Shown piece by piece: positions 1-8,575 of a DNA stretch of 45,646 nucleotides. Position numbers and translations under genes: made by a program. Every line of letters begins with the position of its first letter. Positions within the stretch are counted from its first letter, which is position 1. The DNA lies in the NCBI GenBank assembly GCA_035286465.1, contig DATEDF010000059.1, positions 1 through 45,646 of the forward strand, read 5' to 3'. The notes under the pieces were generated by a model that made no database searches, was not told the DNA's origin, and worked only from the letters and a program-made list of their open reading frames with translations. The stretch is from Fen-1231 sp035286465 (GTDB lineage: Bacteria; Gemmatimonadota; Gemmatimonadetes; Gemmatimonadales; Gemmatimonadaceae).

Positions 1-983
1 GTGAGCGCGACGAAGGCGTCCGACGCCGCGAGGAGGCGCCCGCCCATCGAGATCTGCTCGGCCGCGAGCTGCCGCGGGTAGCCATTACCGTCCCAGCGCT
101 CGTGATGGTCGTGGATCGCGGGGAGCAGGTGCGCGAGCGAGGTGAGCGGCCGGAGGATCTCGATGCCGATCCGCACGTGCTCCTTGACGCAGGTGAACTC
201 ATCCGCGCTGAGCGTGCCGGGCTTGCTGAAGAGCGCCGCCGGGACGCCGAGCTCTCCGACGTCGTGCAATTGCCCCGCAAGGTGCACGTTCGCGACCATC
301 GTGTTGGGGAGCCGTAGCGCCGATGCAATGGCTGCGGCCGTCGCCGCCACGCGCCGCGAGTGCCCGACGCGAAACGCATCCGCCGCCTCCTGCAGGTTCA
401 CAAGCTCGCGCACGACGCCGATCGAGGTCTCCGCGAGCGCGTGCAGCTCGTCGCGCAGCTCCCCGGTGCGGAGCGCGACCTCCTCGCGAATCAGCCGCTC
501 GACGCTGCGCTGCTGGATCTCGAGCTCCTTCGTGCGGAGCGCGCGCTCGACGGCAAGCGCGAGGTCGGCCAGCTCGACCGGCTTCATCAAGTAGTCCACC
601 GCTCCCCGCGCGAGCGCCTCGCTCGCGGTGGACGCGTCGTTGACAGCGCTCAGCATCAGAACGGCAAGGTCGGGCCGACGCTCGAGCGCCTGCGGTACGA
701 CTTCGGTGCCGCTCATGCCGGGCATGCGGACGTCACAAAGCAGCGCGTCGAAGCGCTCCCGCTGGAGCAGCTCGAGCGCGACCCCGCCGCTCTCGACCGC
801 CTGCACATCGAAGCCCTTCGCGCGGAGGAACTTCGTCAGCGCGATCCGGATTGACTCCTCGTCATCCACCACGAGAACGCGCCGCGGCGACTGCTGTGCG
901 GGCGGAGCCAGGACGTTCGCGATGCGGGCAGCCGTTGGGCTGCGCTCGGCGGCGCGTCGCTGGGGGACATCAGCCTCAGTCAT
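1..983 (-). CDS. Response regulator with HD-GYP domain (partial, 3' end outside window)
   Basis: Two-domain signalling protein, 327 residues visible. Residues about 35-150 are a receiver domain with the acidic pair D40-D41, phospho-acceptor D84 in CDVRMPG and the conserved lysine in LMKP (134). A helical linker follows. From about residue 190 there is an HD-GYP phosphodiesterase domain, with HSRRVA at 208, the HD pair at 240-241 (HDVGELGVP, where the family usually has HDIGK) and HHERWDGNGYP at 293-303. The family hydrolyses cyclic di-GMP in the cytoplasm. The ATG at 983 overlaps the stop of the upstream mqnD-like gene by 8 nt, so translation is probably coupled. The C-terminus lies beyond base 1, so activity cannot be fully judged. 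No partner kinase is adjacent. Confidence 0.9.
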   Translation of the reverse strand, partial: MTEADVPQRRAAERSPTAARIANVLAPPAQQSPRRVLVVDDEESIRIALTKFLRAKGFDVQAVESGGVALELLQRERFDALLCDVRMPGMSGTEVVPQALERRPDLAVLMLSAVNDASTASEALARGAVDYLMKPVELADLALAVERALRTKELEIQQRSVERLIREEVALRTGELRDELHALAETSIGVVRELVNLQEAADAFRVGHSRRVAATAAAIASALRLPNTMVANVHLAGQLHDVGELGVPAALFSKPGTLSADEFTCVKEHVRIGIEILRPLTSLAHLLPAIHDHHERWDGNGYPRQLAAEQISMGGRLLAASDAFVAL

Positions 984-1806
984 CCACGAACTCCACGGGG
1001 ACCGCCCGAGGGATGATCCCGGCGCTCACCCCGCGGTCAAGGAACTCGCGGATGGCCCGGCGACCTCGCTCTCCGTAATCGAGCGTCCATTCGTTTACGT
1101 ACATGCGGACGAACGTGTCAGCCGCTCCGTGGGAGAGACCCCTGGCGAAGCGCATCGCGTGGGACATCGCTTCGTCATGATGGCCTAATGCATACTCTAT
1201 ACTGGCTCTGATATGTCGTGAAATCTTCGCAAGAACATCGTATCCGAGGTCTTTTCTAGCGACGTTGCCACCGAGCGGCAAGGGGAGGCCTGTCTCGCGT
1301 GACCACCAGTCGCCGAGATCCGCGACGAGGTGGAGACCCCGGTCGCCGAAGGTGAGTTGTCCTTCGTGAATCAGGACGCCGAACTCGACATCGCCTCGGA
1401 CGACCGCATCCTCGATCGCATCGAATGGAATGGAGACGGGCACGACGTCGGCCTCGTACAGCCGGAGCGCGAGATACGCGCTCGTGAGTGGTCCGGGAAC
1501 GGCGACGCGCTTGCCACGCAGGTCGGCCCTCGTGGCCGGCCCGCGTGAGACGAGGCGGGGTCCATAGCCATCGCCCATCGAAGCGCCGCTCGTGAGCAAC
1601 GCGTAGCGGTCGGTGAGGTATGCGTACGCGTGAATGGAGACCGCAGTGACCTCGAGCTCGCCGCGCCGCGCGCGCTGGTTGAGCGACTCGATGTCCTGCA
1701 GCTCGTGCACGTACGTGAGTCCCTGCGTGTCTATGAGGCCTTCGGCGAGCGCGTAGAACATGAACGCGTCGTCGGAGTCGGGGCTGTGAGCGACCCTGAT
1801 GATCAC
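976..1806 (-). CDS. mqnD: 1,4-dihydroxy-6-naphthoate synthase (MqnD family)
   Basis: A 276-residue protein with the periplasmic-binding-protein fold used by MqnA/MqnD. MqnD converts cyclic de-hypoxanthine futalosine to 1,4-dihydroxy-6-naphthoate in the futalosine route to menaquinone. Visible family features are HSPDSDDAFM near residue 7, the glycine-rich GASMGDGYGP near 74, H147 in LIHEGQLTF (the position of the catalytic histidine reported for Thermus MqnD) and VNEWTLDYGERG near 237. The start is GTG at 1806, in a 4-nt GTGA overlap with the upstream zinc-ribbon gene. Length is normal for the family. No other mqn gene is in the window. A related solute-binding protein is a less likely alternative, since the conserved C-terminal motif fits MqnD. 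Confidence 0.85.
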   Translation of the reverse strand: MIIRVAHSPDSDDAFMFYALAEGLIDTQGLTYVHELQDIESLNQRARRGELEVTAVSIHAYAYLTDRYALLTSGASMGDGYGPRLVSRGPATRADLRGKRVAVPGPLTSAYLALRLYEADVVPVSIPFDAIEDAVVRGDVEFGVLIHEGQLTFGDRGLHLVADLGDWWSRETGLPLPLGGNVARKDLGYDVLAKISRHIRASIEYALGHHDEAMSHAMRFARGLSHGAADTFVRMYVNEWTLDYGERGRRAIREFLDRGVSAGIIPRAVPVEFVDD

Positions 1807-2570
1807 GGCCTGGCGCTGCGGGCGTCCTTGAGCGCTGTGTCGATGTTGCGCTGGTGCTCCTCGTAGCCCTTGAGCGTCCTGGCTCGCTCCGCGGGCTCGG
1901 CGGCGAGCAGGCGTTTCTGGAACGCAGCGCGCGCGCGCTGGTCACTCCGCAGGTCGGCCACCTTGATGGCGAGCACGAGGCCGAGCAGGTGCGAGCGGTC
2001 CTTCGCGAGAATCGTATCCGCTTCGGCGCGGGCACGCGCCGAATCACCGCTCACCGCGGCGATCATGCCGATGTCGAACCGGGTGTGGGAGTCAAGCGTG
2101 CCCAGCATCTCGTAGGCCTGGATGGCCATGGGAGCGAAGGTGCGCGCGCTGTCCTGCTCACCCTCTTCTGCATAGGTCATCACGCGGTCGAAGAGACGGC
2201 TGGCCTGCTCGTCCGGCGTCATCTGCGAGAGGTCCACCGCTCGGCCGCTGCCGGAGAGAGACGTTCCGGACTGCGAGGCATCGCCGGTCGGCCCGCGCGC
2301 CACGCGCTGGCCGATGAGAAAGGCGACCAAGGTCACGGCCGCGATCCCCGGGACGAGCCATGCGAGCATCCGGCCGCGCTCGGCCGGGGCGGCGCGCGCG
2401 GCGCCGACGGACGCGCCGCAGTGGTGGCAGAAGCGGGCGCCACTCGAGAGCGGTTTGCCGCACTTCGCGCAGAGCGAGGCGTCCAGTGCCGCGCCGCAGC
2501 TCGCGCAGAATCGGCCGCTCACGGGACGGCCGCAGTGCGGGCATTTCGAGGAGATGGGACTCTTGTTCAC
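1803..2570 (-). CDS. Double zinc-ribbon single-pass membrane protein
   Basis: A 255-residue protein. Two zinc-ribbon motifs open it: cysteines 10/13 and 22/25, then 34/37 and 48/51, each of the CxxC type. A single hydrophobic segment follows at about 69-87. The rest is alanine-rich and helical, resembling tetratricopeptide-type repeats (about 110-250). The specific function is not known; such proteins are often scaffolds or sensors with the ribbons in the cytoplasm. I chose GTG at 2570 because the ribbons begin directly after it; the open frame extends far upstream but only as antisense to glnA. No Shine-Dalgarno is visible, and a TANNNT hexamer lies 7 nt before the start. The stop overlaps the mqnD start. 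Confidence 0.75.
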   Translation of the reverse strand: MNKSPISSKCPHCGRPVSGRFCASCGAALDASLCAKCGKPLSSGARFCHHCGASVGAARAAPAERGRMLAWLVPGIAAVTLVAFLIGQRVARGPTGDASQSGTSLSGSGRAVDLSQMTPDEQASRLFDRVMTYAEEGEQDSARTFAPMAIQAYEMLGTLDSHTRFDIGMIAAVSGDSARARAEADTILAKDRSHLLGLVLAIKVADLRSDQRARAAFQKRLLAAEPAERARTLKGYEEHQRNIDTALKDARSARP

Positions 2571-2577
2571 GGGGTGA

Positions 2578-2583
2578 AAGCTA
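2578..2583 (-). promoter_or_regulatory. Candidate -10 element for leaderless transcription of the zinc-ribbon gene
   Basis: Read on the minus strand the hexamer is TAGCTT, separated by 7 nt from the GTG start. TANNNT at this distance is the pattern of leaderless genes in other bacteria such as Deinococcus. No clear -35 is visible. Confidence 0.4.
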
Positions 2584-2787
2584 CATCGGCCGACGGGGGC
2601 CGCGGCGTCCCCGTGGGGCGCGGGGGCGTGCCGGGCGCGGGGGTGCGGGGTGTCGCGCCGGAGCGAGGCAGGTGCCCCGCTGCCGGTGCGCCGGGGGACG
2701 GGGGATGCGTCGCCGCGTGGCCCGCGCCATTTTCGAGGGTGTCCACGGCGGCACGCCGGCGTGGAATCTCCTGAAGAGAGGGAACGC

Positions 2788-4152
2788 TTGGCCGGAGCAT
2801 CGCGATCGCTGCCCGCCGACCTCACGGGCGCGTCGAAGAAGGACATCCTCGCTCTTGCGGCGGCGCACTCCGTGCGCTTCCTGCGCCTGACGTTCACGGA
2901 CATCCTCGGCGTGAACAAGAACGTCGAGATCCCCTCGTCGCAGTTCGCGAAGGCCCTGGACGGCGACATCATGTTCGACGGTTCGTCCATCGAGGGATTC
3001 GTGCGGATCGAGGAGTCGGACATGTTGCTGACGCCCGACCTCGCGACATTCCGGGTCTTTCCCGGCGGCGACCCGACCAGTCGCGTGGCGCGGCTCATCT
3101 GCGACATCACGACGCCGGAGGGCGCGCCGTTCGGAGGGGATCCGCGCGGAGCGCTCAAGCGGCAGGTCGCGCGCGCGGCGAAACAGGGTTTCACCATGAA
3201 CGCGGGGATGGAGGCGGAGTTCTTTCTCTTCCGTCCCGCGCCCGGTGGCGAACCGGCGACGATCACGCACGACGTGGGCGGCTACTTCGACCTCGCGCCG
3301 ATGGACCTGGGGGAGGAGGCGCGCCGGGCGATCGTGGACGTGCTGGAGCAGATGGGATTCGAGGTGGAGGCGTCCCACCATGAGGTGGCGCACGGCCAGC
3401 ACGAGATTGACTTCCGCTACGCCGATGCGCTCCGGACGGCGGACAACATCGCGACGTTCCGCTTCGTGGTGAAGCAGGTGGCGCAGCGCTTCGACCTCGT
3501 GGCGTCGTTCATGCCGAAGCCGATCTTCGGCCAGAACGGAAGCGGGATGCACACGCATCAGTCGCTCTTTCGCGAGGGGAAGAACGCCTTTTTCGATCCG
3601 AAGGGCGCGTTCGAGCTCTCGAAGGTCGCGCACCATTACCTCGGGGGGCTGCTCACGCACGCGCGCGGCATGAGCGCGATCACGAACCCGCTGGTGAACT
3701 CCTACAAACGGCTCGTGCCCGGGTACGAGGCGCCCGTGGACGTGGCGTGGTCTACGCGGAACCGCTCGCCGCTGATCCGCGTGCCGGCGCGGCGCGGCAC
3801 CGGGACGCGGGTCGAGCTGCGCTCACCCGACCCGAGCGCGAATCCCTACCTGGCGCTCGCGGTGATGCTCGCGGCCGGGCTCAACGGCATCGAGACGAAG
3901 GCGAGTTCGCGAGAGCCGGTGAACGAGAACATCTGGGAGATGTCGCATCGGGAGAAGCGCCGGCTCCGCATTGACGACCTGCCGCACGACCTGAGCGAGG
4001 CGTGCGACGAATTCGAAAAGGACGAGGTGATGACCACGGCGCTGGGAGAGCACATCACCTCGCACTTCCTGGCCGCGAAACGGCAGGAGTGGCGGGAGTA
4101 CATCACGCAGGTTTCGGCGTGGGAGCTGGACAACTACCTGGCGAAGTACTGA
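2788..4152 (+). CDS. glnA: Glutamine synthetase, type I-alpha
   Basis: Makes glutamine from glutamate, ammonia and ATP; normally a cytoplasmic dodecamer. The 454-residue product carries the complete GSI signature set: DGSSIEGF (64-71), MEAEFFLF with metal-ligand glutamates 142 and 144, HEIDF near 205, NGSGMHTHQSL (250-260), NPLVNSYKRLVPGYEAP (300-316) and ELRSPDPSANPY (343-354). At the site where GSI-beta enzymes have the adenylylated tyrosine (NLYDLP), this protein reads NIWEMS. It should therefore not be regulated by adenylylation, which fits the alpha subtype. The arginine after EGFV matches the Bacillus feedback-inhibition arginine. TTG at 2788 is chosen because GAGAGG lies just upstream; GTG at 2761 is the alternative. 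The gene converges on glnN. Confidence 0.95.
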   Translation: MAGASRSLPADLTGASKKDILALAAAHSVRFLRLTFTDILGVNKNVEIPSSQFAKALDGDIMFDGSSIEGFVRIEESDMLLTPDLATFRVFPGGDPTSRVARLICDITTPEGAPFGGDPRGALKRQVARAAKQGFTMNAGMEAEFFLFRPAPGGEPATITHDVGGYFDLAPMDLGEEARRAIVDVLEQMGFEVEASHHEVAHGQHEIDFRYADALRTADNIATFRFVVKQVAQRFDLVASFMPKPIFGQNGSGMHTHQSLFREGKNAFFDPKGAFELSKVAHHYLGGLLTHARGMSAITNPLVNSYKRLVPGYEAPVDVAWSTRNRSPLIRVPARRGTGTRVELRSPDPSANPYLALAVMLAAGLNGIETKASSREPVNENIWEMSHREKRRLRIDDLPHDLSEACDEFEKDEVMTTALGEHITSHFLAAKRQEWREYITQVSAWELDNYLAKY

Positions 4153-4187
4153 CGGCAGGGCGGGTGCATCGGGAAGGAATGCTGTTC

Positions 4188-4222
4188 GAACGCCCCGGCG
4201 ACCAACGGTCACCGGGGCGTTC
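4188..4222. terminator. Bidirectional hairpin between glnA and glnN
   Basis: GAACGCCCCGG pairs perfectly with CCGGGGCGTTC. Inside, GACC pairs with GGTC around an AAC loop, with one C/A mismatch between the two stems. It lies 36 nt after the glnA stop and 49 nt after the glnN stop. No U-tract follows on either strand. Confidence 0.75.
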
Positions 4223-4270
4223 TCACTCGGTCCGCCCGCTCTTCCTCGAGTTCCGTTGTCGTCCGCCGCC

Positions 4271-6511
4271 TCACACCGGGAAGAGCATTTCGCGGTAGCG
4301 TGGTAGCGGCCAGTGTTCGTCGCCGATTGTCAGCTCGAGTGCATCGCTCGACTCGCGGACCGCGGCCATCGCTCCGGCGCCATCGGCGGTGAGGAACGCC
4401 GCCTGCCGCTCGGCATCGTCGTGGAGCGACTCGGCCTTCGTGATGGCGGCATGCAGCTGGGCGGCGTGTTTCTGCAACTCGGCCACGCGCTTGCCCGCCA
4501 CGTTCGCGGCCGCCACCTGGGGCACGACCTTGATGCCGGCCGTCTTCGCCTTCGCGGCGGCGTCCGCGAGCGAGCCCAGGTACGCGTACGCGCCCGGGAG
4601 GACCATCGTGTCCACCATCTCCGAGAGTGTGTGCATCTCGATCAGCATGTCCTTCACGTACCGCTCGAGCCGCACGTGGAAGCGGGACTCGAGCTCCTCC
4701 TTCGAGAGGATGCCGAGCGACGAGCAGAGCTCGCGCGAGGACTTGCTCACGAGGTGCGCGAGGGCCTCGGGTGTCCGCCGCAGGTTCGGGAGCCCACGCT
4801 TCCTCGCCTCGACCACCCACTCGTCGGCGTAGTTGTTGCCTTCGAAGCGGACGTGCTTCGTCTCGCGGAACGCCTCCCGCACGACCTTGAGCGCCGCGTC
4901 GTCCCTGGACTCGGTGGTCCTGAGCTCCTTCCGGAGCGCGGCGGTGAGTTCGGCGATCGCCTCGGCGACCGTCGCGTTGAGGAGCATCGTCGGGAAGGCG
5001 ATGGACTGCGACGAACCCACGGCGCGGAACTCGAACTTCTGGCCGGTGAAGGCGAAAGGCGAGGTGCGGTTGCGGTCGGTGTTGTCCTTCGCGATCTCGG
5101 GCAGCTTTGCGACGCCGAGCTGGATCATCGCCTGCGCGGCGCCCTGCTTGCCGGTGCGGCCGGCGGCGATGTCCTCGATGACCTTCGTGAGCAGCTCGCC
5201 CATGAACACGGAGATGATGGCGGGCGGCGCTTCGTTCGCGCCCAGCCGGTGCTCGTTGCCACTCGTCGCGATGCCCGCGCGAATCAGCGCCGCGTGCTTG
5301 TGCACGGCCTTGAGCACCGCGGCGAGGAAGAGGAGGAAGCGGATGTTCTGATGCGGCGTCTTCCCGGGCTTGAGGAGGTTGACCCCATCGAGCTCGTTGT
5401 CGGCGGCGATGGCCATGGACCAGTTGCAGTGCTTGCCGGAGCCGTTGATGCCGGCGAAGGGTTTTTCATGCAGCACCGCCTGCAGCCCGTGGCGCAACGC
5501 GACCTTGCGGAGCATCGCCATCACGAGCTGGTTGTGGTCCACCGCGAGGTCGGTCTCCTCGAACACCGGCGCCATCTCGAACTGGCAGGGCGCGACCTCG
5601 TTGTGCCGGGTCATGATCGGCACGCCGAGCTTGTAGAGTTCGTGTTCGACCTCCGCGATGCAAGCGAGGGCGCGTTCGGGGATTCCGCCGAAGTAGTGGT
5701 CTTCGAGCTGCTGGCCGCGCGGCGGCGCGGCGCCCAGGAGCGTGCGGCCGCCCATGATGAGATCGGGGCGGAGCGCGAAGTGTCCGCGGTCAATCAGGAA
5801 GTACTCCTGCTCGGGCCCGAGTGTCGTGAAGACGCGCAGCGCTCCCCGGTCGCCGATCAGGTCGAGGAGCTCGATCGCCTTGCGCGAGAGCACTTCGGTC
5901 GAGCGCAGCAGCGGGGTGAGCTCGTCCAGCGCCTCGCCGTGATACCCGATGAACGCCGAGGGGATGCACAGTGTGTTCGCACCAGGCGACTCCATGATGA
6001 AGACCGGTGACGCCGGGTTCCACGCGGTATAGCCTCGCGCCTCCCACGTCGCACGCAGGCCGCCCGAGGGGAACGACGATGCGTCCGGCTCGCTCTGGAT
6101 GAGCTGGTCGCCGGTGAACTGCTCGACCGGCTGGGTGTGCTCATCGAACGCGAGGAACGCGTCGTGCTTCTCGGCGGTGAGGCCCGTTTGCGGCTGGAAC
6201 CAGTGGCAGAAGTGCGTCACGCCCCGCGAGACCGCCCACTCCTTGATGACTTGCGCGACGGTCGGGGCAATCTCGAGATCGAGCTTCCGGCCGAGCCGAA
6301 TGGAGGCGACCAGCTTGGCGTAGACCTCCTTCGGCAACTTGTCGCGCATGTGCCGCGCGCCGAAGGTGTTGCTGCCGAAATAGTGCGAGGCGGGGCCGGG
6401 GCCGTGGCCGTTGTTCGCGGCGGTGCCATTCGCCGAGCCGAGCACGGCAGGGGCGAGGCGGGAGCTGATGGAGCGGAGGGCGGCAAGCCGCGGAGAGAGA
6501 GACGAGGGCAT
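4271..6511 (-). CDS. glnN: Glutamine synthetase, type III
   Basis: A 746-residue GSIII, the large dodecameric glutamine synthetase form known from Bacteroides and cyanobacteria. Signature blocks are SHYFGSNTFG near residue 42, GPEQEYFLID (232-241), EVAPCQFEMAP (305-315), GINGSGKHCNW (354-364) and RLGANEAPP (422-430). A long helical C-terminal region (about 590-720) is typical of the type. ATG at 6511 is chosen because homology begins shortly after; the frame is open a further 69 codons, but these look non-coding and cross the predicted promoter. No Shine-Dalgarno sequence is obvious. Having GSI-alpha and GSIII side by side suggests different use under different nitrogen or energy conditions, which is inference. 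Confidence 0.95.
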   Translation of the reverse strand: MPSSLSPRLAALRSISSRLAPAVLGSANGTAANNGHGPGPASHYFGSNTFGARHMRDKLPKEVYAKLVASIRLGRKLDLEIAPTVAQVIKEWAVSRGVTHFCHWFQPQTGLTAEKHDAFLAFDEHTQPVEQFTGDQLIQSEPDASSFPSGGLRATWEARGYTAWNPASPVFIMESPGANTLCIPSAFIGYHGEALDELTPLLRSTEVLSRKAIELLDLIGDRGALRVFTTLGPEQEYFLIDRGHFALRPDLIMGGRTLLGAAPPRGQQLEDHYFGGIPERALACIAEVEHELYKLGVPIMTRHNEVAPCQFEMAPVFEETDLAVDHNQLVMAMLRKVALRHGLQAVLHEKPFAGINGSGKHCNWSMAIAADNELDGVNLLKPGKTPHQNIRFLLFLAAVLKAVHKHAALIRAGIATSGNEHRLGANEAPPAIISVFMGELLTKVIEDIAAGRTGKQGAAQAMIQLGVAKLPEIAKDNTDRNRTSPFAFTGQKFEFRAVGSSQSIAFPTMLLNATVAEAIAELTAALRKELRTTESRDDAALKVVREAFRETKHVRFEGNNYADEWVVEARKRGLPNLRRTPEALAHLVSKSSRELCSSLGILSKEELESRFHVRLERYVKDMLIEMHTLSEMVDTMVLPGAYAYLGSLADAAAKAKTAGIKVVPQVAAANVAGKRVAELQKHAAQLHAAITKAESLHDDAERQAAFLTADGAGAMAAVRESSDALELTIGDEHWPLPRYREMLFPV

Positions 6512-6882
6512 CAGGCGTCGGCGATGAGTGGTGGGTGAACGACTTGTGGGCGGGAACGAGTGGGCCGTGGCGGAACGTGATGGGCCAAACCGGCATGAGC
6601 GACGTGTCTGGCGATTTCTGCAGATTCTGCAAACATATCGCAAGATTTTCTGGAATTCAACCGCGAGAATGCAGATCGCTTCCAGAATTGTGCACGAAAG
6701 GCAAACGACACCGCACATTTGTGACAGCGGGCGCCTCGCTTGAGCGGGACCGCGAGGGTATGGACCTGCCTGAGCGGGGCGTCCGCCATCCGCGTGAGCC
6801 GTGACTGCAGCGACTCATCAGGCCCAGTTCGAGGGTGTCCTGCCGGTTGAGGATCTGGCGGAGAATGCCGGGCGCCGACGCG
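6512..6882. other. Intergenic region upstream of glnN (371 bp)
   Basis: No gene is supported here. The part at about 6600-6720 is clearly richer in A and T than the surrounding coding DNA and holds the candidate glnN promoter and a palindrome. The remainder lies downstream of the SLC13 gene and holds only a weak 6-bp inverted repeat (CCTCGC at 6734-6739 with GCGAGG at 6752-6757). Confidence 0.6.
6619..6660 (-). promoter_or_regulatory. Candidate glnN promoter with palindromic operator at the start of transcription
   Basis: On the minus strand, TTGAAT (6660-6655) and TATGTT (6637-6632) are separated by exactly 17 nt, a sigma-70-type arrangement. Directly downstream is the perfect palindrome TGCAGATTCTGCA (6619-6631, 6-bp arms around one base), centred on 6625, where transcription would begin. 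This is the usual place for a repressor site. The regulator is unknown. The leader would be about 115 nt. Confidence 0.5.
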
Positions 6883-8283
6883 CTACCACCAACCCAGGAC
6901 CTTCCACCACGCGAGCCCCACGACACTCCAGATTCCGATCGTGACGCCGGAGACCACGAATCCGAGACGCCACCAGTCGCGCTGGGAGACGTAGTTCGCG
7001 CCGAAGTAGATGGGCGCCGGGGTCGTGCCGTAGTGCGTCAGCGACGCCGAGAGGTTCGAGAAGGCGGCGAGGAAGAGCGCGGCGAGGAGCGGTGGCGTGC
7101 CGGCGGCGATGAGCACGGTGAGGAAGGGGATGAACATCGCGGTGGCGTGGGCCGTGATGCTCGCGAAGCCGTAGTGCGAATAGAAGTAGATGAGCAGCAG
7201 CGCGGCGAGCGCGAGCCACCAGATCCACCCCGAAGTCATCGCCGCGACGGATTGTGCAAAGCGGTCGGTGACGCCCGAGCGGGCGAGCGCCTCCGCCATA
7301 CGCACGAGGCCGCCGTACCAGAGGAAGACGTCCCACGCGGCGCGCTCGCCGGTGATGTCCTGCCAGGTCAGCACGCCGCTCACGAAGAGCGCGCAGACGC
7401 CGAGGAGGGCGACGACGGTGAGCTCGAGGTGGTGGAGGGCCGAGGTCATCCACAGTCCCGCGACGAGGACGAAGACCGCGAGCATGAGCTTCTCGTCGCG
7501 GTGCATCGGGCCCATGCGCGCCAGCTCCTCGCGCGCGAGCCGGGTGGCCTCGGGCGTATGCGTGACCTCCGGGGGGAAGAGCTTGAAGAGCAGCCACGGC
7601 ACGAGCAGCAAGGCGATCAACGCCGGCACTGACCCACCGAGCACCCACCGGCCGTATGAGAGTTCCAGCGAGGCGGTTTCGAGCGCGAACTTCGCGATGA
7701 GCGGGTTGGACGCCTGGCCCGTGAGGAACGTGGCGCAGGCGATCACGTCGCACTGGTAGATGGTGACCAGGAGATAGGCGCCGAGCCGGCGCGCGGTCGG
7801 GCCCGGCTTGGAGTCGTAGGCCTCGGCCAGGCTGCAGGCCACGGGGAAGATCACGCCGCCTGCGCGCGCGGCGTTGGAGGGCAGGAACGACGCGAGCAAC
7901 GTGTCGGTCGAGACCAGTGCGTAGGCAAGGCCGAGCGACTTCCGACCAAGGGCGCGAATGAAGAGGAACGCGATGCGCCGGCCGAGGCCCGTCTTGAGGA
8001 TGCCGCGCGCCATGAAGAAGGCACAGAGCACGAGCCAGACGATCGGATCGGCGTATCCGCCCAGCGCCTGCCCGGTCGGGAGTGTGCGGGTGACGGCGAC
8101 GGCGGTGACGCCGAGAAGCACGACGGCCCCTGCAGGGAGGGGCCGCACGATGGACCCGACGATCGTGGCCGCGAAGATCGCGAGGAGGTGCCACGACTCC
8201 GCCGTGATGCCCGCCGGAATCGGCGCGGCGAGAACGACCAGCAGCGCGAGGCCCACGGCTGTCCAACGCAAGACGACCGACAT
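6883..8283 (-). CDS. DASS/SLC13-family anion transporter
   Basis: Integral membrane protein of 466 residues with about a dozen hydrophobic segments. The family moves dicarboxylates or other divalent anions across the inner membrane, by sodium symport or by exchange. The two inverted halves each show an SN-containing hairpin motif: LPSNAARAGG in the first, and SNLSASLTHYGTTPAPIYFG in the second. The latter resembles plastid 2-oxoglutarate/malate translocators, so C4/C5 dicarboxylates are plausible substrates, but this is inference. ATG at 8283 is preferred; a start further upstream would run through the tRNA gene on the other strand. A TANNNT box 8 nt before the ATG and the lack of a Shine-Dalgarno suggest a leaderless message. 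Confidence 0.85.
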   Translation of the reverse strand: MSVVLRWTAVGLALLVVLAAPIPAGITAESWHLLAIFAATIVGSIVRPLPAGAVVLLGVTAVAVTRTLPTGQALGGYADPIVWLVLCAFFMARGILKTGLGRRIAFLFIRALGRKSLGLAYALVSTDTLLASFLPSNAARAGGVIFPVACSLAEAYDSKPGPTARRLGAYLLVTIYQCDVIACATFLTGQASNPLIAKFALETASLELSYGRWVLGGSVPALIALLLVPWLLFKLFPPEVTHTPEATRLAREELARMGPMHRDEKLMLAVFVLVAGLWMTSALHHLELTVVALLGVCALFVSGVLTWQDITGERAAWDVFLWYGGLVRMAEALARSGVTDRFAQSVAAMTSGWIWWLALAALLLIYFYSHYGFASITAHATAMFIPFLTVLIAAGTPPLLAALFLAAFSNLSASLTHYGTTPAPIYFGANYVSQRDWWRLGFVVSGVTIGIWSVVGLAWWKVLGWW

Positions 8284-8291
8284 TGTCGCCG

Positions 8292-8297
8292 AATTTA
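8292..8297 (-). promoter_or_regulatory. Candidate -10 element for the SLC13 gene
   Basis: TAAATT on the minus strand, 8 nt before the ATG. CTGACC lies 18 nt upstream as a possible -35. The arrangement would start transcription at or next to the ATG. Confidence 0.45.
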
Positions 8298-8353
8298 CGC
8301 GTGCCTTGAGTCGCCGGTCAGGGCGGACTAGCTTCCCATTTCCAAGGGGCGAG

Positions 8354-8425
8354 GGCGCCGTAGCCAAGTGGTAAGGCAGGAGACTGCAAATCTCCCATTC
8401 GTCGGTTCGATTCCGACCGGCGCCT
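8354..8425 (+). tRNA. tRNA-Cys (GCA)
   Basis: A full cloverleaf can be folded by eye. The acceptor stem pairs GGCGCCG (8354-8360) with CGGCGCC (8418-8424), the discriminator base is U at 8425, and the D-stem pairs GCC with GGC. The anticodon stem GGAGA/TCTCC encloses CTGCAAA (8384-8390), giving anticodon GCA. The T-arm is GTCGG-TTCGATT-CCGAC. The CCA end is not encoded. U73 is the known identity base for cysteine tRNAs. Confidence 0.97.
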
Positions 8426-8506
8426 CTATTGCATAATCATCCGCTTTGGTTGTACCGTATGAATGTCGGCCCGGTACGCGTCCGGGCGCGCTGGGACGAC
8501 GGCAGG

Positions 8507-8544
8507 ACGAACGCCGTGCATCAGTGATGATGCGCGGCGTTCGT
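8507..8544. terminator. 17-bp hairpin with GNRA loop between tRNA-Cys and the EAL gene
   Basis: Arms 8507-8523 and 8528-8544 pair over 17 positions with one wobble, closing a GTGA tetraloop. It lies 31 nt after the stop of the minus-strand EAL gene and 81 nt after the tRNA. No U-tract follows on either side. A smaller hairpin (CCCGG/CCGGG, 8470-8486) precedes it. Confidence 0.65.
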
Positions 8545-8575
8545 GTGTGCGCTGACGGTGATGCCGGCGTTCCGG

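Noticed and set aside
1803..3266. 487-codon frame extending the zinc-ribbon protein upstream
   Set aside because: The extra part is antisense to glnA and resembles no protein; the ribbon protein starts naturally at 2570.
4313..6010. 565-codon plus-strand frame opposite glnN
   Set aside because: Antisense shadow of the GSIII gene with no recognisable motif.
6511..6789. Small minus-strand frame of 92 codons between glnN and SLC13
   Set aside because: It crosses the predicted glnN promoter and palindrome, has no ribosome-binding site and no resemblance to a known protein.
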